Source: Baffinella frigidus (lineage: Eukaryota; Cryptophyceae; Cryptomonadales; Baffinellaceae). Taken from it: a stretch of DNA of 15,595 nucleotides. Below, piece after piece: positions 1 through 7,722 of the stretch. The stretch covers positions 1,098,428 to 1,114,022 of the forward strand of contig MU646343.1 of the NCBI GenBank assembly GCA_026770585.1, given 5' to 3'. Position 1 is the stretch's first letter, and every line of letters begins with the position of its first letter. The translations under genes and the position numbers were made by a program. The notes under the pieces were generated by a model. The model saw only the letters and a program-made list of their open reading frames with translations. It did no database searches and was not told where the DNA came from.

Positions 1-37
<37 letters not shown>
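1..37. repeat. (TA)n microsatellite
   Basis: Uninterrupted TA dinucleotides from the first base. The tract probably continues upstream of the window. Confidence 0.95.
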
Positions 38-45
<8 letters not shown>

Positions 46-195
46 CTCTCTCTCTCGCTCTCTATCTTTATCTCGCTCTCGCTCCATCTCTGTCTCTATC
101 TATCTCGCTCTCGCTCTCGCTCTCTATCTCTCTCGCGCGCTCTCACTCCATCTCCACCTCTATCTATCTCGCTCTCGCTCTATCTCTCTTTCTCC
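38..195. repeat. Degenerate (CT)n tract, polypyrimidine on the plus strand
   Basis: CT dinucleotides interrupted by TAT, CGCT and CCAT. Open frames through it are only Ser/Leu repeats and are not genes. Confidence 0.9.
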
Positions 196-252
196 CGGCA
201 TTTTTTTAACCTGACCCTGAAGCATGCTGTGCTGCGAGTTTGCGGGCGTCAA

Positions 253-440
253 CAGCGGAATGATCTAGCTCTGTTCCACTCGATTTGGTCTCGCCAATTT
301 GGCGAGACCAGATCGCAACGGTTCGCCAAAAGTTGACAAATCCCTTTGAAAAAGATGACTTTTGGCGTTTTGAGTTGAATAAAAGGACATAATCGATTTA
401 GTCTACCAGAGTGAAACAGAGCTAGATGATCATTCCGCTG
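253..440. mobile_element. Palindromic foldback element, 188 bp
   Basis: The ends are long inverted repeats starting CAGCGGAATGATC and continuing through TAGCTCTGTT; the right arm has an extra ATC. An inner hairpin at 286-310 has 12-bp arms (TGGTCTCGCCAA) around one T. There is no coding capacity, so it is a non-autonomous element. The CAGCG ends resemble hAT termini, but I see no clear 8-bp target duplication, so the superfamily is open. Confidence 0.7.
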
Positions 441-459
441 CGTTCGTTGCGTCGCCAAC

Positions 460-811
<352 letters not shown>

Positions 812-899
812 GTGGTACAGGGGTTACTCGCGAGTATGGACACGCACCTCCCCAGGGTCCCACCCAAGGGCTAGTCCTGTTCCAGGAGCATAGGAGCGG

Positions 900-1016
900 T
901 GCGGGTCCTGAATGTCGAGTAGCGGGTCCTGAATTTCGAGTCCTGAACTTCGAGTCCTGGATTTCGAGTCCTGGATTTCGAGTCCTGGATTTCGAGTCCT
1001 GGATTTCGAGTAACCC
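900..1016. repeat. Minisatellite of about 15 bp, TTTCGAGTCCTGGA type
   Basis: Head-to-tail units of ATTTCGAGTCCTGG and close variants. It leads into a wider region where the phrase TTTCGAGTAACCCC recurs up to about 1780. Confidence 0.85.
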
Positions 1017-1556
1017 CCGAATGGTGTAGCGTGCAGGCGAGCGCACCGCCCCTAGGGAGGTCCCATGCTCCTAGGCATATGCCTACCGTAGGACCCTACG
1101 TGTAGGGCGGTGCGTGCCCTTAATTTCGAGTAATTTCGAGTAACCCCTGTATTGTGCCACTTGCAGGAATTTAGGGACACGCATCGCCCCTAGGGTGGGC
1201 ATGTGCTCCTAGGACCCGCCCTACTGTAGGAGCCTACGGCGGTGCGTGTCGTTAACTTCGATTAACCCCTGTATGCTGTGTCGTTAATTTCGAGTAGCCC
1301 GTTAATTTCGAGTAACCCCTGCATGGTGTGTAATTTCGAGTCACGAGTATGGCATTTCGAGTATGGTATTTCGAGTATCCCCTGAATGGTTTGTCTTGCA
1401 GGCGTACGGGGCCGCAGGGGACGACCCCCCCAACGTGGGCCTATGCTCCTAGGGCCAGCCCTACTGTAGGACCCTACGGCGGTGCGTGTTGTTAACTTCG
1501 AGTAACCCCCTGCATGGTGTGTCGTTGATTTCGAGTAACCCCTGCGTGGTGTGTAA
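1017..1556. repeat. Degenerate tandem modules with CCTAGG/GTAGGG palindromes
   Basis: A module containing GCTCCTAGG, a GTAGG palindrome, CTACGGCGGTGCGTG and GTTAACTTCGA recurs near 1063-1135, 1195-1265 and 1435-1505, linked by TTTCGAGTAACCCC. A sub-block GGCGTACGGGG.CGC.GGGGACG recurs at about 1400 and 1928. The CCTAGG/GTAGGG words are shared with the cores of palindromic families A and B further on. No gene is seen. Confidence 0.7.
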
Positions 1557-1700
1557 TTTCGAGTAACCCCTGTAATGTATTTCGAGTAACCCCTGTAATG
1601 TGTTTCGAGTAACCCCTGTAATGTGTTTCGAGTAACCCCTGTAATGTGTTTCGAGTAACCCCTGTAATGTATTTCGAGTAACCCCTGTAATGTATTTTGA
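1557..1700. repeat. 23-bp minisatellite, about six units
   Basis: Units with the phrase TGTAATGT(A/G)TTTCGAG followed by TAACCCC repeat every 23 bp with few changes. Units are contiguous with no unique spacers, so this is not a CRISPR array. Confidence 0.9.
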
Positions 1701-1788
1701 GTAAACCCTGAATGGTGTGTCGTTAATTTCGAGTAACCCGTTCACTTCGAGTAACCCCTGTATAGTGTGTAATTTCGAGTAACCTCTG

Positions 1789-1892
1789 TATCCCTTAAGG
1801 GGCCATAGGGTGAATATTCACCCCAACTCGCCCGAGGCAGGTCCTAGTGCCCTACCGTAGGGCGTACGAGCCTACTGGGCACTTCAGGGATA
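1789..1892. mobile_element. Family B palindromic element, diverged copy
   Basis: Ends TATCCCTTAAG and CTTCAGGGATA. The core (CGCCCGAGGCAGGTCCTAG, then GCCCTACCGTAGGGCGTA) matches the intact family B copy at 4281-4406. It is shorter than the 126-bp family length and has drifted at the right end. Confidence 0.75.
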
Positions 1893-1984
1893 GTATTTTG
1901 AGTAACCTATGAATGGTGTGGCGTGCAGGCGTACGGGGTCGCGGGGGACGTGGACGTGGGGGACCGCCAGTTCTACTGCAACGC

Positions 1985-2290
1985 TTGCTGGGCCACCTTC
2001 GGCGCATGAGGAAAGATGCTTCGGTTGGTGGCGCTGTGTGGAATCCAGTCAACCTGTTGGCCCGAGGCGGGCTCGTCCCCACAGATGCTACGTGTGCGGG
2101 GACCGCCGAAGAAATGGTGTGGGATAGGCCCCTTCGGCCGATGAGAAATTGGATGAGACACGATGCCACCTTCGGCGCATGAGGAACGATGCCCAAATCT
2201 TAAGGGCCGAAAAAAGGGGGGTCTGCCAGCTAGCCGAACGATTCCTGACGCTGTGAGGAATCCAGTCGACCTGTTGGCCCGAGGCGGGCT
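1985..2290. repeat. Tandem duplication with a period of about 180-220 bp
   Basis: The phrase CCACCTTCGGCGCATGAGGAA occurs near 1993 and 2165. GGAATCCAGTC.ACCTGTTGG followed by CCCGAGGCGGGCTCGTCC occurs near 2040 and 2260. A third relative (GTGCGGGGA.CGCCGA) links about 2095 with about 2597. Open frames across it on both strands look like repeat artefacts. Confidence 0.75.
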
Positions 2291-2318
2291 CGTCCTGGAC
2301 TGGGTCCTCACAGTTCCG

Positions 2319-2486
2319 TAGAGCGCTGTGCCGAGAAGTTGGCCACCGAAAAATGGGGAGATGGGAAAATTGGAGCCATTTTGTCCACTTTTGAGAAATT
2401 CATGGAACTAAATTTCTCCAAAGTTGATAAAATGGCTCCAATTTCTCGATTATTTCCCGTGGCCAACTTCTCTGCACAGCGCTCTA
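2319..2486. mobile_element. Palindromic foldback element, 168 bp
   Basis: Left arm TAGAGCGCTGTGC(C)GAGAAGTTGGCCA is mirrored by TGGCCAACTTCTC(T)GCACAGCGCTCTA. The pairing continues inwards with AATTGGAGCCATTTT against AAAATGGCTCCAATT, so most of the element can fold on itself. No coding capacity. Confidence 0.85.
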
Positions 2487-2499
2487 ACTTCGTATCGTA

Positions 2500-2580
2500 C
2501 CCCACCTGGGTTCGATCCAAGGGAGTGAGCCCCGCTGCTTCTGGGTAGGACGGGTAACTCCAACTGAGCTTCTGCGTTCC
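2500..2580 (-). other. tRNA-like relic (possible SINE head)
   Basis: On the minus strand AGCTCAGTTGG resembles a Pol III A box, with a possible D stem GCTC/GAGT. About 50 bases on, GGATCGAACCC differs from a B box at one base and sits in a possible 5-bp T arm (CTTGG/CCAGG). I cannot form a matching acceptor stem or a standard 7-base anticodon loop, so this is at best a tRNA-derived relic. The A-box side also forms an 11-bp hairpin (CTCCAACTGAG at 2559-2569 with 2584-2594). Confidence 0.25.
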
Positions 2581-2645
2581 CCTCTCAGTTGGAGCTGTGC
2601 GGGGAACGCCGAGGGAATGGCGTGGGACAGGCCCGCCTCGGGATA

Positions 2646-2892
2646 TATCCCTTAAGTGGCGGTGGGGTCATGTTTGATTCCCAGGAGGTTGTAGGCTCCT
2701 GCATAGGTATGCATGTACGTAGGAGCGTGATACGCTACAGGGGTACCTCGCTCATAAGAAACCGCCTTCCCCTAGGACCCTACAGTAGGCCTATGCCTAG
2801 GGCCCTACGGTGGTCCTAGGGGGGGGGCAGTTTCTTATGCGCGAGGTACCCCTGTACTCGCCACGTCAGGGCTACTCGACACTTAAGGGATA
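2646..2892. mobile_element. Family B element interrupted by a nested family A element
   Basis: Ends TATCCCTTAAGTGGC and ACTTAAGGGATA. The total is 247 bp; removing the 121-bp family A copy at 2736-2856 leaves 126 bp, exactly the length of the intact family B copy at 4281-4406. This orders the events: B was there first, then A entered it. Confidence 0.85.
2736..2856. mobile_element. Family A palindromic element, 121 bp, nested in family B
   Basis: Inverted ends TACAGGGGTACCTCGC and ATAAGAAAC, mirrored on the right as GTTTCTTAT and GCGAGGTACCCCTGTA. The core is made of CCTAGG, GTAGGCCTA and TAGGGCCCTA palindromes. If the outer TA is a target duplication, the element proper is CAGGGG...CCCCTG, as for TA-targeting (Tc1/mariner-like) miniature elements. 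Confidence 0.9.
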
Positions 2893-3031
2893 CGTCTTGA
2901 TCGTGGATGAGGCGTCTTGTGAGGACCGAGGATAGGATGAGCCCGCCTCGGGATGACGTTGGAGCCATTGCTCTCTTTATTAGTATTGTAGCGCCTTCAC
3001 ACGTCTTGATGCCGAGAGGCGTCCAAGTGGC

Positions 3032-3123
3032 GTGCAAGGGTTTGGTGGAAGTGGGAAAAGTGCGTTTATTACAACGTGCCCTCCCAAGGCACTCTCACTT
3101 TGTGACACTGAGTTCCACGAGGG
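3032..3123 (+). pseudogene. Possible P-loop NTPase exon relic
   Basis: One frame reads VQGFGGSGKSAFITTCPP, then KALSLCDTEFHEG. GFGGSGKS fits the Walker A pattern GxxxxGK(S/T). The hydrophobic strand ending in DTE about 25 residues on is the arrangement seen in AAA_24/RecA-like ATPases, where Walker A is followed by a strand ending in D-T-E. The match stops where the palindromic element at 3124-3300 begins, so that insertion may have cut the exon. There is no start codon, a stop lies about 75 bases upstream in the same frame, and no second motif is found. Walker A patterns also arise by chance, so this is a lead only. Confidence 0.35.
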
Positions 3124-3300
3124 CCTACTACACGGGAGGGGTAGGTGTCTTTTTGCGCCCCGCGTCTATCTATTATTTTCCCTTGAAATCGGCAAAAGTT
3201 GCCGGAAATGCCCACAAATAATTGACTTTGACGGGAAAGTAACCGCAGGATAAGGGGGGAAAGGGCTCCAAGAAAGCAGCTACCCCTCCCGCGTAGTAGG
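3124..3300. mobile_element. Palindromic foldback element, 177 bp
   Basis: Left end CCTACTACACGGGAGGGGTAG is mirrored at the right by CTACCCCTCCCGCGTAGTAGG with one mismatch. The interior contains AAGGGCTCCAAG, a motif shared with other foldback elements here. No coding capacity. Confidence 0.8.
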
Positions 3301-3389
3301 GAGCAGCCATGCGCAGTTGAATCCACGTTCTTGAATCCAAGTTCAAAGTGAAACAAAGACGCGAAAAGAGACCTCTGTTACTACCAACA

Positions 3390-3510
3390 TACAGGGGTAC
3401 CTCGATCATAAGAAACCGCCCCCCCCCTAGGACCACCATAGGGCCCTAGGCATAGGCCTACTGTAGGGTCCTAGGGGAAGGTGGTTTCTTGTGGGCGAGG
3501 TACCCCTGTA
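3390..3510. mobile_element. Family A palindromic element, 121 bp
   Basis: Ends TACAGGGGTACCTCG and CGAGGTACCCCTGTA with the usual ATAAGAAACC arm and CCTAGG-rich core. The right flank GCCGCAATGTATGCA is the same sequence that follows the family B copy ending at 4406. Confidence 0.9.
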
Positions 3511-3531
3511 GCCGCAATGTATGCATCCCCA

Positions 3532-3710
3532 CTACTGGAAAGCCCCAGGGGAAGTTTCAAAAAGTAGCGGAAGCATTTGCTTCTGCTATTTGGAGCCATC
3601 TTCACCTCAAAAGGCAATTTCTGTCCCAAGGACATGACCAAAAATCGTCAAAAGGCAACAATAGTGTCGTGTCCAGAGAAATTGAGACTTCCCCTGTGGC
3701 TTTGCAGTAG
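3532..3710. mobile_element. Palindromic foldback element, 179 bp
   Basis: Left arm CTACTGGAAAGCC then CAGGGGAAG; right arm CTTCCCCTG then GGCTTTGCAGTAG, with few mismatches. The flanks join to match the uninterrupted paralogous stretch at 4408-4500, so that stretch acts as an approximate empty site. Confidence 0.8.
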
Positions 3711-3927
3711 CACAGAGGCTGTGTCAGGACCTGCGCTCCGCACGGTGTGGCGTTTTCGAACGTTGGGCGTTGGTGGGCGTGGATCCAAAAGTCAACAAAG
3801 GTTCACTTCTCGCGCTTCGGACCCGTGAGAGTACTCTTAACGACAGACTTGGATTGATACCAACGTGACCACCATGCGTCCCCTCCCACCAGGGCCTGGA
3901 GAGCAGCCATGCACACTCTACTACATG

Positions 3928-4048
3928 TACAGGGGAACCTCGCTCATAAGAAACCGTCCCCACCATAGGACCACCGTAGGGCCCTAGGCATAGCCCTACT
4001 GTAGGGTCCTAGGGGGAGGCGGTTTCTTGTGAGCGAGGTACCCCTGTA
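3928..4048. mobile_element. Family A palindromic element, 121 bp
   Basis: Ends TACAGGGGAACCTCGC and GCGAGGTACCCCTGTA, arm ATAAGAAACCG, core CCTAGGCATAGCCCTACTG. Same length as the copies at 2736 and 3390. Confidence 0.9.
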
Positions 4049-4103
4049 CACGTTGGTGGCTGCGGGACTTGCCTCGCTGTCGTCCGAGTTCCCCTCCTAC
4101 TCA

Positions 4104-4225
4104 CACTTTCGTACCTCGCTCATAAGAACGCGCACCCCCCCCTAGGACCTCCATAGGGCCCTACGCATAGGCCTACTGCAGAGTGCTAGGGGATGGCGTT
4201 TTCTTATGAGCGACGTACCCCTGTA
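4104..4225. mobile_element. Family A palindromic element with an altered left end
   Basis: The right end CGTACCCCTGTA is intact, but the expected left TACAGGGG is replaced by CACTTTCG. The sequence around the left end (4099-4112) and the right flank (4225-4238) form a 14-bp direct repeat with one mismatch. Confidence 0.8.
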
Positions 4226-4280
4226 CTCACAGTTTCGTCACCGCGGTGGCGTGCACAAAGTGAGACTCTGTTACTACTAC

Positions 4281-4406
4281 TATCCCTTAAGTGGCGGACG
4301 GGCGATTAATCGCCCTAACTCGCCCTAGGCAGGTCCTAGGGCCCTACCGTAGGGCGTATGCACCTACTCGCCTTGGTGCTTTGGTGCTTTTGCCACTTAA
4401 GGGATA
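4281..4406. mobile_element. Family B palindromic element, intact 126 bp
   Basis: Ends TATCCCTTAAGTGGC and GCCACTTAAGGGATA, 15 bp perfectly inverted. The interior has GGGCGATTAATCGCCC, CCTAGGGCCCTACCGTAGGG and two TTGGTGCT units. It is the best reference copy of the family in the window. Confidence 0.9.
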
Positions 4407-4407
4407 G

Positions 4408-4505
4408 CCGCAATGTATGCACCCCCACCGAGGCCGTGTCTGCTACCGAGGCTGTGCCAGGACATGCGCTCCGCACGGTGTGGCGTGTTCAAACTTTGGT
4501 GCGTT
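4408..4505. repeat. Paralogue of 3511-3531 plus 3711-3775
   Basis: GCCGCAATGTATGCA, GAGGCTGTG.CAGGAC and TGCGCTCCGCACGGTGTGGCG occur here without interruption. The other copy is split by the 179-bp foldback element. This marks a segmental duplication older than that insertion. Confidence 0.8.
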
Positions 4506-4526
4506 GGTGCTTCTAACTTTGGGGCG

Positions 4527-4600
4527 TCCGTTAGTCCTTTAGGTCCTTTAGGTCCTTTAGGTGCTTTTGGATCCAAAAGTCAACCTAAAGGTCCAAAAGT
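4527..4600. repeat. TCCTTTAGG 9-bp tandem repeat and CCAAAAGTCAAC pair
   Basis: Several contiguous 9-bp units, then two copies of (T)CCAAAAGTCAAC. AGGTCCTTTAGG also appears at about 7881, 7930, 8090 and 8577, and CAAAAGTC.A at about 3787 and 15037, so both words belong to dispersed repeats. Confidence 0.7.
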
Positions 4601-5080
4601 CAACTTGGGCTTTGAGCCATTTTCTTTTTTTCCCCGTTTGTGCTAGCAAATCCCGAGGCCGAGGAGGAAGGGAGGGGGGCATGAGCGGCAAGGAGTGAGT
4701 GCCTTGTCCAGATGGGTTGAAAGGATTGACGGTGGACCCCATCGTGCCGTTCCCCATGCGCGTTCTCACGGCTGCGCGGGAGTGAGTGCGCACTTACGAT
4801 TGGGCCTGATGCGAGCAAATGCCACACGGAGGGTCCGAAAGCGGGCGGCGTCTTTCCCTCGAAGCTCTTTCCCGAGGAAGAGGGGGGGGGGTGGGGTCTC
4901 TCCGCAGCGGGCGCCGGGGAAGGGCGCGGGGGCACAAAATCTCGTGCCGCTACGGCTGAGACCACTGCAAATGAGCTCTCTCGGATCAGCGAGGAGGGGG
5001 CCTTCTCTCAGCCCCCACGGACGCGCGACAGCGACCGACCGGGAATTCCTGAGCGCTGGGGGCGGGGTCATCTTCACCCA

Positions 5081-5665
5081 ATGAGGGCAACCCTCGCCAG
5101 TGGCGCAGCGCGCGGGGAACGCACGTCGCTCCTTCTGCCGTCTCTTTCGCTCAGCACCGCGCGCACCTGCATTTGCCAGGCATGCGGAAGTGAGAACGAC
5201 GCTTCGTCACACATCTGCGAGGTGCGTAGCGCTTGCCCGACCCCCTGGCTTAGCATCGCATGCATCGCACAAACAAGACGCTTTCCCATGGCGCACGGAC
5301 ATCGCCGAACACTCTTGACGCACGCCACACCTGCAGATCTGCGGGGAACACACGTCGCTCCTCAGCCATCTCTTCCGCTCAGCACAGCGCGCACTTGCCT
5401 GCATAGCCTGTGCCAGGCATGCTCAAGCGAGAATGACGCTGCGGCGCCTGCCGCCTGCCCTTCGGCGGAGTCGACTCCGCCGAAGGGACGCCCGTCCCGC
5501 TGGCTGGGCGAGAGTCAGCAACCCCAGGAGGGGCGATGCAAAGCTGGGTTGTGTCCCGCGCCGCGTTCTGGCATTCGGCCCCGCAGCAGGAGGCGTGATC
5601 GGAGACCGTCTGCTCGGAGACCGAGCGCGCGGCAGCGCGCTTCCTCCTGGAAGCGTCGCATTTGA
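5081..5665 (+). CDS. Unrecognised GC-rich open frame with two internal modules (doubtful gene)
   Basis: An ATG-started frame of 194 codons lies in the GC-rich block 4650-5690. It contains two related stretches, LSLSTARTC..CQACGSENDA and LPLSTARTC..CQACSSENDA. These come from a DNA-level tandem duplication at about 5112-5204 and 5341-5441. I recognise no domain; the Cys pattern is too sparse to call a zinc finger. The 3' part is Arg/Ser/Pro-rich and contains a 30-bp perfect DNA palindrome, which argues against strong coding constraint. Overlapping frames on both strands are also open, as expected in GC-rich DNA. It could be an exon of an unseen gene or simply non-coding. Confidence 0.2.
   Translation: MRATLASGAARGERTSLLLPSLSLSTARTCICQACGSENDASSHICEVRSACPTPWLSIACIAQTRRFPMAHGHRRTLLTHATPADLRGTHVAPQPSLPLSTARTCLHSLCQACSSENDAAAPAACPSAESTPPKGRPSRWLGESQQPQEGRCKAGLCPAPRSGIRPRSRRRDRRPSARRPSARQRASSWKRRI
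5112..5441. repeat. Tandem duplication, two modules of about 95 bp, period about 230 bp
   Basis: Both modules contain GCGGGGAAC.CACGTCGCTCCT, TCTTYCGCTCAGCAC, GCGCGCAC.TGC and TGCCAGGCATGC, followed by GAGAA(C/T)GACGCT. The second module has a short insertion (TGCATAGCC). Confidence 0.85.
5458..5487. repeat. Perfect 30-bp palindrome
   Basis: CCCTTCGGCGGAGTC is followed directly by its exact reverse complement, centred on a GTCGAC site. There is no loop. Confidence 0.95.
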
Positions 5666-5695
5666 GCTCTTTGGCTCATCTAGGTGTTAGGGATA

Positions 5696-5785
5696 GCGTG
5701 GGATAGGCCAGCCTCGGGAATCGAGTGAGGTAGTAAATAGGCCCGCCTCAGGAATGGAGTGGGATAGGCCCGCCTCGGGATAGAA
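5696..5785. repeat. Three tandem GTGGGATAGGCCCGCCTCGGG-type units
   Basis: Units at about 5698, 5737 and 5758 share GGGATAGGCC(C/A)GCCTC(G/A)GG. The same word is found near 2110, 2622 and 2938, and inverted near 2056 and 2276, so it is a dispersed repeat of this region. Confidence 0.8.
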
Positions 5786-6290
5786 TCTCGCAGGCAGATC
5801 AGGAAGTGGGAAGGAACGGAACAAGTGGATTACATACAAGCTGTGATTCGGCGTGCAGAGTGCGTGCGCGTCTATCTTTGGGCGCTGAATCATCAGCACG
5901 TCATCCACCAGCAACCCTTTGCAGATTATCCCAGGATCTGACCGCGTAGTAAATTTCACCAGAGATAACCCCTGATTTGTATCGCCTGGTGAAAAATCTT
6001 TTTCTTGGGGAAGACCCTTTTAAAGCTGCCACAGGTTCCTGGTGGATGCAGCGAGGATTCTTCTTGATGCGAGAGACCTGTATTGATACCAACACGGCAT
6101 CCATGCACCTCCATGGAGGCTATGTGTGGGTAGGACTTGGAAAGAAGTCATTTGCGCTCTGCATTGTCGCCCGAGAGGGCCTTCTCGCAAGGGGATAAAT
6201 ACTGACCAGGTTATTTTCGATCCATACGAAACACAGTGCTCCTTTTTAATACATGCCGGCCTTATTGGTCTCAAAAACATGTCGCACGTT
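5786..6290. other. About 500 bp with no recognisable gene
   Basis: Unique-looking DNA of moderate GC. AATTTCACCAGAG near 5952 and CTGGTGAAAAATC near 5987 can form a short hairpin. TTGATACCAAC with a CATGC.CC tail near 6079 recurs near 3854. Short open frames exist on both strands without recognisable motifs. Confidence 0.5.
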
Positions 6291-6350
6291 GTACCTCACT
6301 AATAGGGAAACGCCCCCTATGACCACCGTATGACCCTAGCTAGGACTCTA
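6291..6350. mobile_element. Truncated family A fragment
   Basis: GTACCTCACTAATAGGGAAACG followed by CCCCCTATGACCACCGTA matches the left arm and part of the core of family A (GTACCTCGCTCATAAGAAACCG, CCCCCTAGGACCACC). The right arm is absent. Confidence 0.65.
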
Positions 6351-6374
6351 CAAGACTCATCTTTCCCTGGGGCC

Positions 6375-7328
6375 ACTAAGGGTTTAAGCTTGAGGGTGTG
6401 AGGTTCAGACTTTAGGATTCAGGCTGTAAGGTTCAGGATGTAGTAGGGTTGAGGTTGAGGGTTTAGGGTTTAGGATTTAGGGTTGAGGGATTAAGGTTTA
6501 GGGTTTAGGGCATAGGGCTGAGGGTTTGGGGTTTATAGTTTGTAGTTCAAGGTTTAAAGTATGGATTAGGTTTTATGGTTTATGCTTCATAGTGTATGGA
6601 GATTTTTTGGGTTTCGGGTTCAGGGTTTAAGGTATAGAGTAGGGCTAAGGATCCAGGATTCAGGATTTAGGGTGTAGGGTTTCAGGGTCTAGGGGTTAGG
6701 GTTTAGTGTTTAGGGTTTAGGGTTTAGGGTATACCGTTGAGGGTTTAGGTTTTAGTGATTAGTATTTAGGTTTTTGGGTTTATGGGGTAAGGGGTGTGGG
6801 GAACGGGGTGGGAGTTAGGTTTTAGGATCAGTTAAGGGTTCAGGTGTTAGCTTTAGGGTTCAGGGTTTCGGGTTGGTTTAGGATTTCGGGTTCAGGGGTT
6901 AAGGGTTTGGGAGTGGTTTCAGGTTGCAGGGTGTATGGTTTATGGTTGAGGGTTGAGGGTTTGGGATTTGGGTTTTGGGGTTTAGGGTTTAGGGTTTAGT
7001 ATTTGGGGTGTAGGGTTTTGGGTTTAGGGTTCAGGGTTTAGGATTTGTGATTCAGAGTTTAGGTTTTTCAGGGTTCAGGGTTCAGGGTTTAGGTTTATGG
7101 GTTTAGGGTTCAGGGTTTAGGGTTCAGGGTCTGGGGTTTAAAGTTTAGGGTCTGGGGGTTCGTGTTTTGTGTTTAGGGTTTCGGGTTCAGGGTTTGTGGT
7201 TCAGGGTTTAGGGTTTGGTGGATGAAGGTTGAGGGTTTGGAGTTCAGGGTTTAGGGTCTAAGGTTTAGAGTTTTGTGTTTTGTGTTTAGGGTTGAGAGGT
7301 TTAGGGTTCAGTGATAAAGTTTTGGGGT

Positions 7329-7373
<45 letters not shown>

Positions 7374-7465
7374 TGGTTTAAGGTTTAGTGTTTAGGTTTT
7401 GGCGTTTAGCGTTTAGCGTCTAGGGTTGAAGGTCTGGAGTTTGGGTTTAGGTTTTTGGATTTAAT
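6375..7465. repeat. Degenerate interstitial telomere-like array, G-rich on the plus strand
   Basis: About 1.1 kb of 7-bp units, mainly TTTAGGG, TTCAGGG and TTGAGGG, with many point and length changes. Six consecutive exact TTGAGGG units lie near 7326-7370. TTTAGGG is the plant and algal telomere unit, and TT(T/C)AGGG is used by Plasmodium. The degeneracy argues for an old internal array rather than an active chromosome end. Confidence 0.9.
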
Positions 7466-7475
7466 AAGTTGACAA

Positions 7476-7529
7476 ACACGACCGCTGCACGCCACGTGAA
7501 AAAAAAACACGACCGCTGCACGCCACGTG
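7476..7529. repeat. 23-bp direct repeat pair
   Basis: ACACGACCGCTGCACGCCAC plus GTG occurs at 7476-7498 and 7507-7529, separated by a run of A. A similar short duplication of GCTCGTCACCTGTCCGACC follows at about 7605-7645. No gene is seen from 7530 to 7720. Confidence 0.9.
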
Positions 7530-7722
7530 GTAGCTCGAGACGTAGGGGCTCTAGCCCAAGTACACCCCAAGGGGTGTATGTAGAAGGAAACCGTCAACCA
7601 CCGAGGCTCGTCACCTGTCCGACCAAAGCTCGTCACCTGTCCGACCGAGGCTCACACGTCCGCTAGGACAAACCACCTACGCTACAGCAAAAGCCTGGAC
7701 GACCATGGGTGGAGCAAGCGCC

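Noticed and set aside
1557-1700. CRISPR-like array
   Set aside because: The 23-bp units are contiguous, with no unique spacers, and the context is eukaryotic.
2369-2390. AGCCATTTTG resembling the core of the dinoflagellate spliced leader
   Set aside because: Only about ten bases match and they lie inside a palindromic element. The conserved flanking bases of the leader are absent, so it does not identify the organism.
4557-5084. Several overlapping open frames of 78-129 codons on both strands
   Set aside because: Open in many frames because of high GC; biased composition, no motifs, no conserved splice pattern.
5560-5690. Frame with FGPAAGGVIGD, like an MFS motif C
   Set aside because: Only about ten residues match, no helix follows, and the frame is Arg-rich on both sides. 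Probably chance in GC-rich DNA.
5870-5959. Minus-strand frame with LLVDDVLMI, reminiscent of the VDD box of copia-type reverse transcriptase
   Set aside because: The aromatic residue before DD is missing and no other reverse transcriptase motif is found in the surrounding frames.
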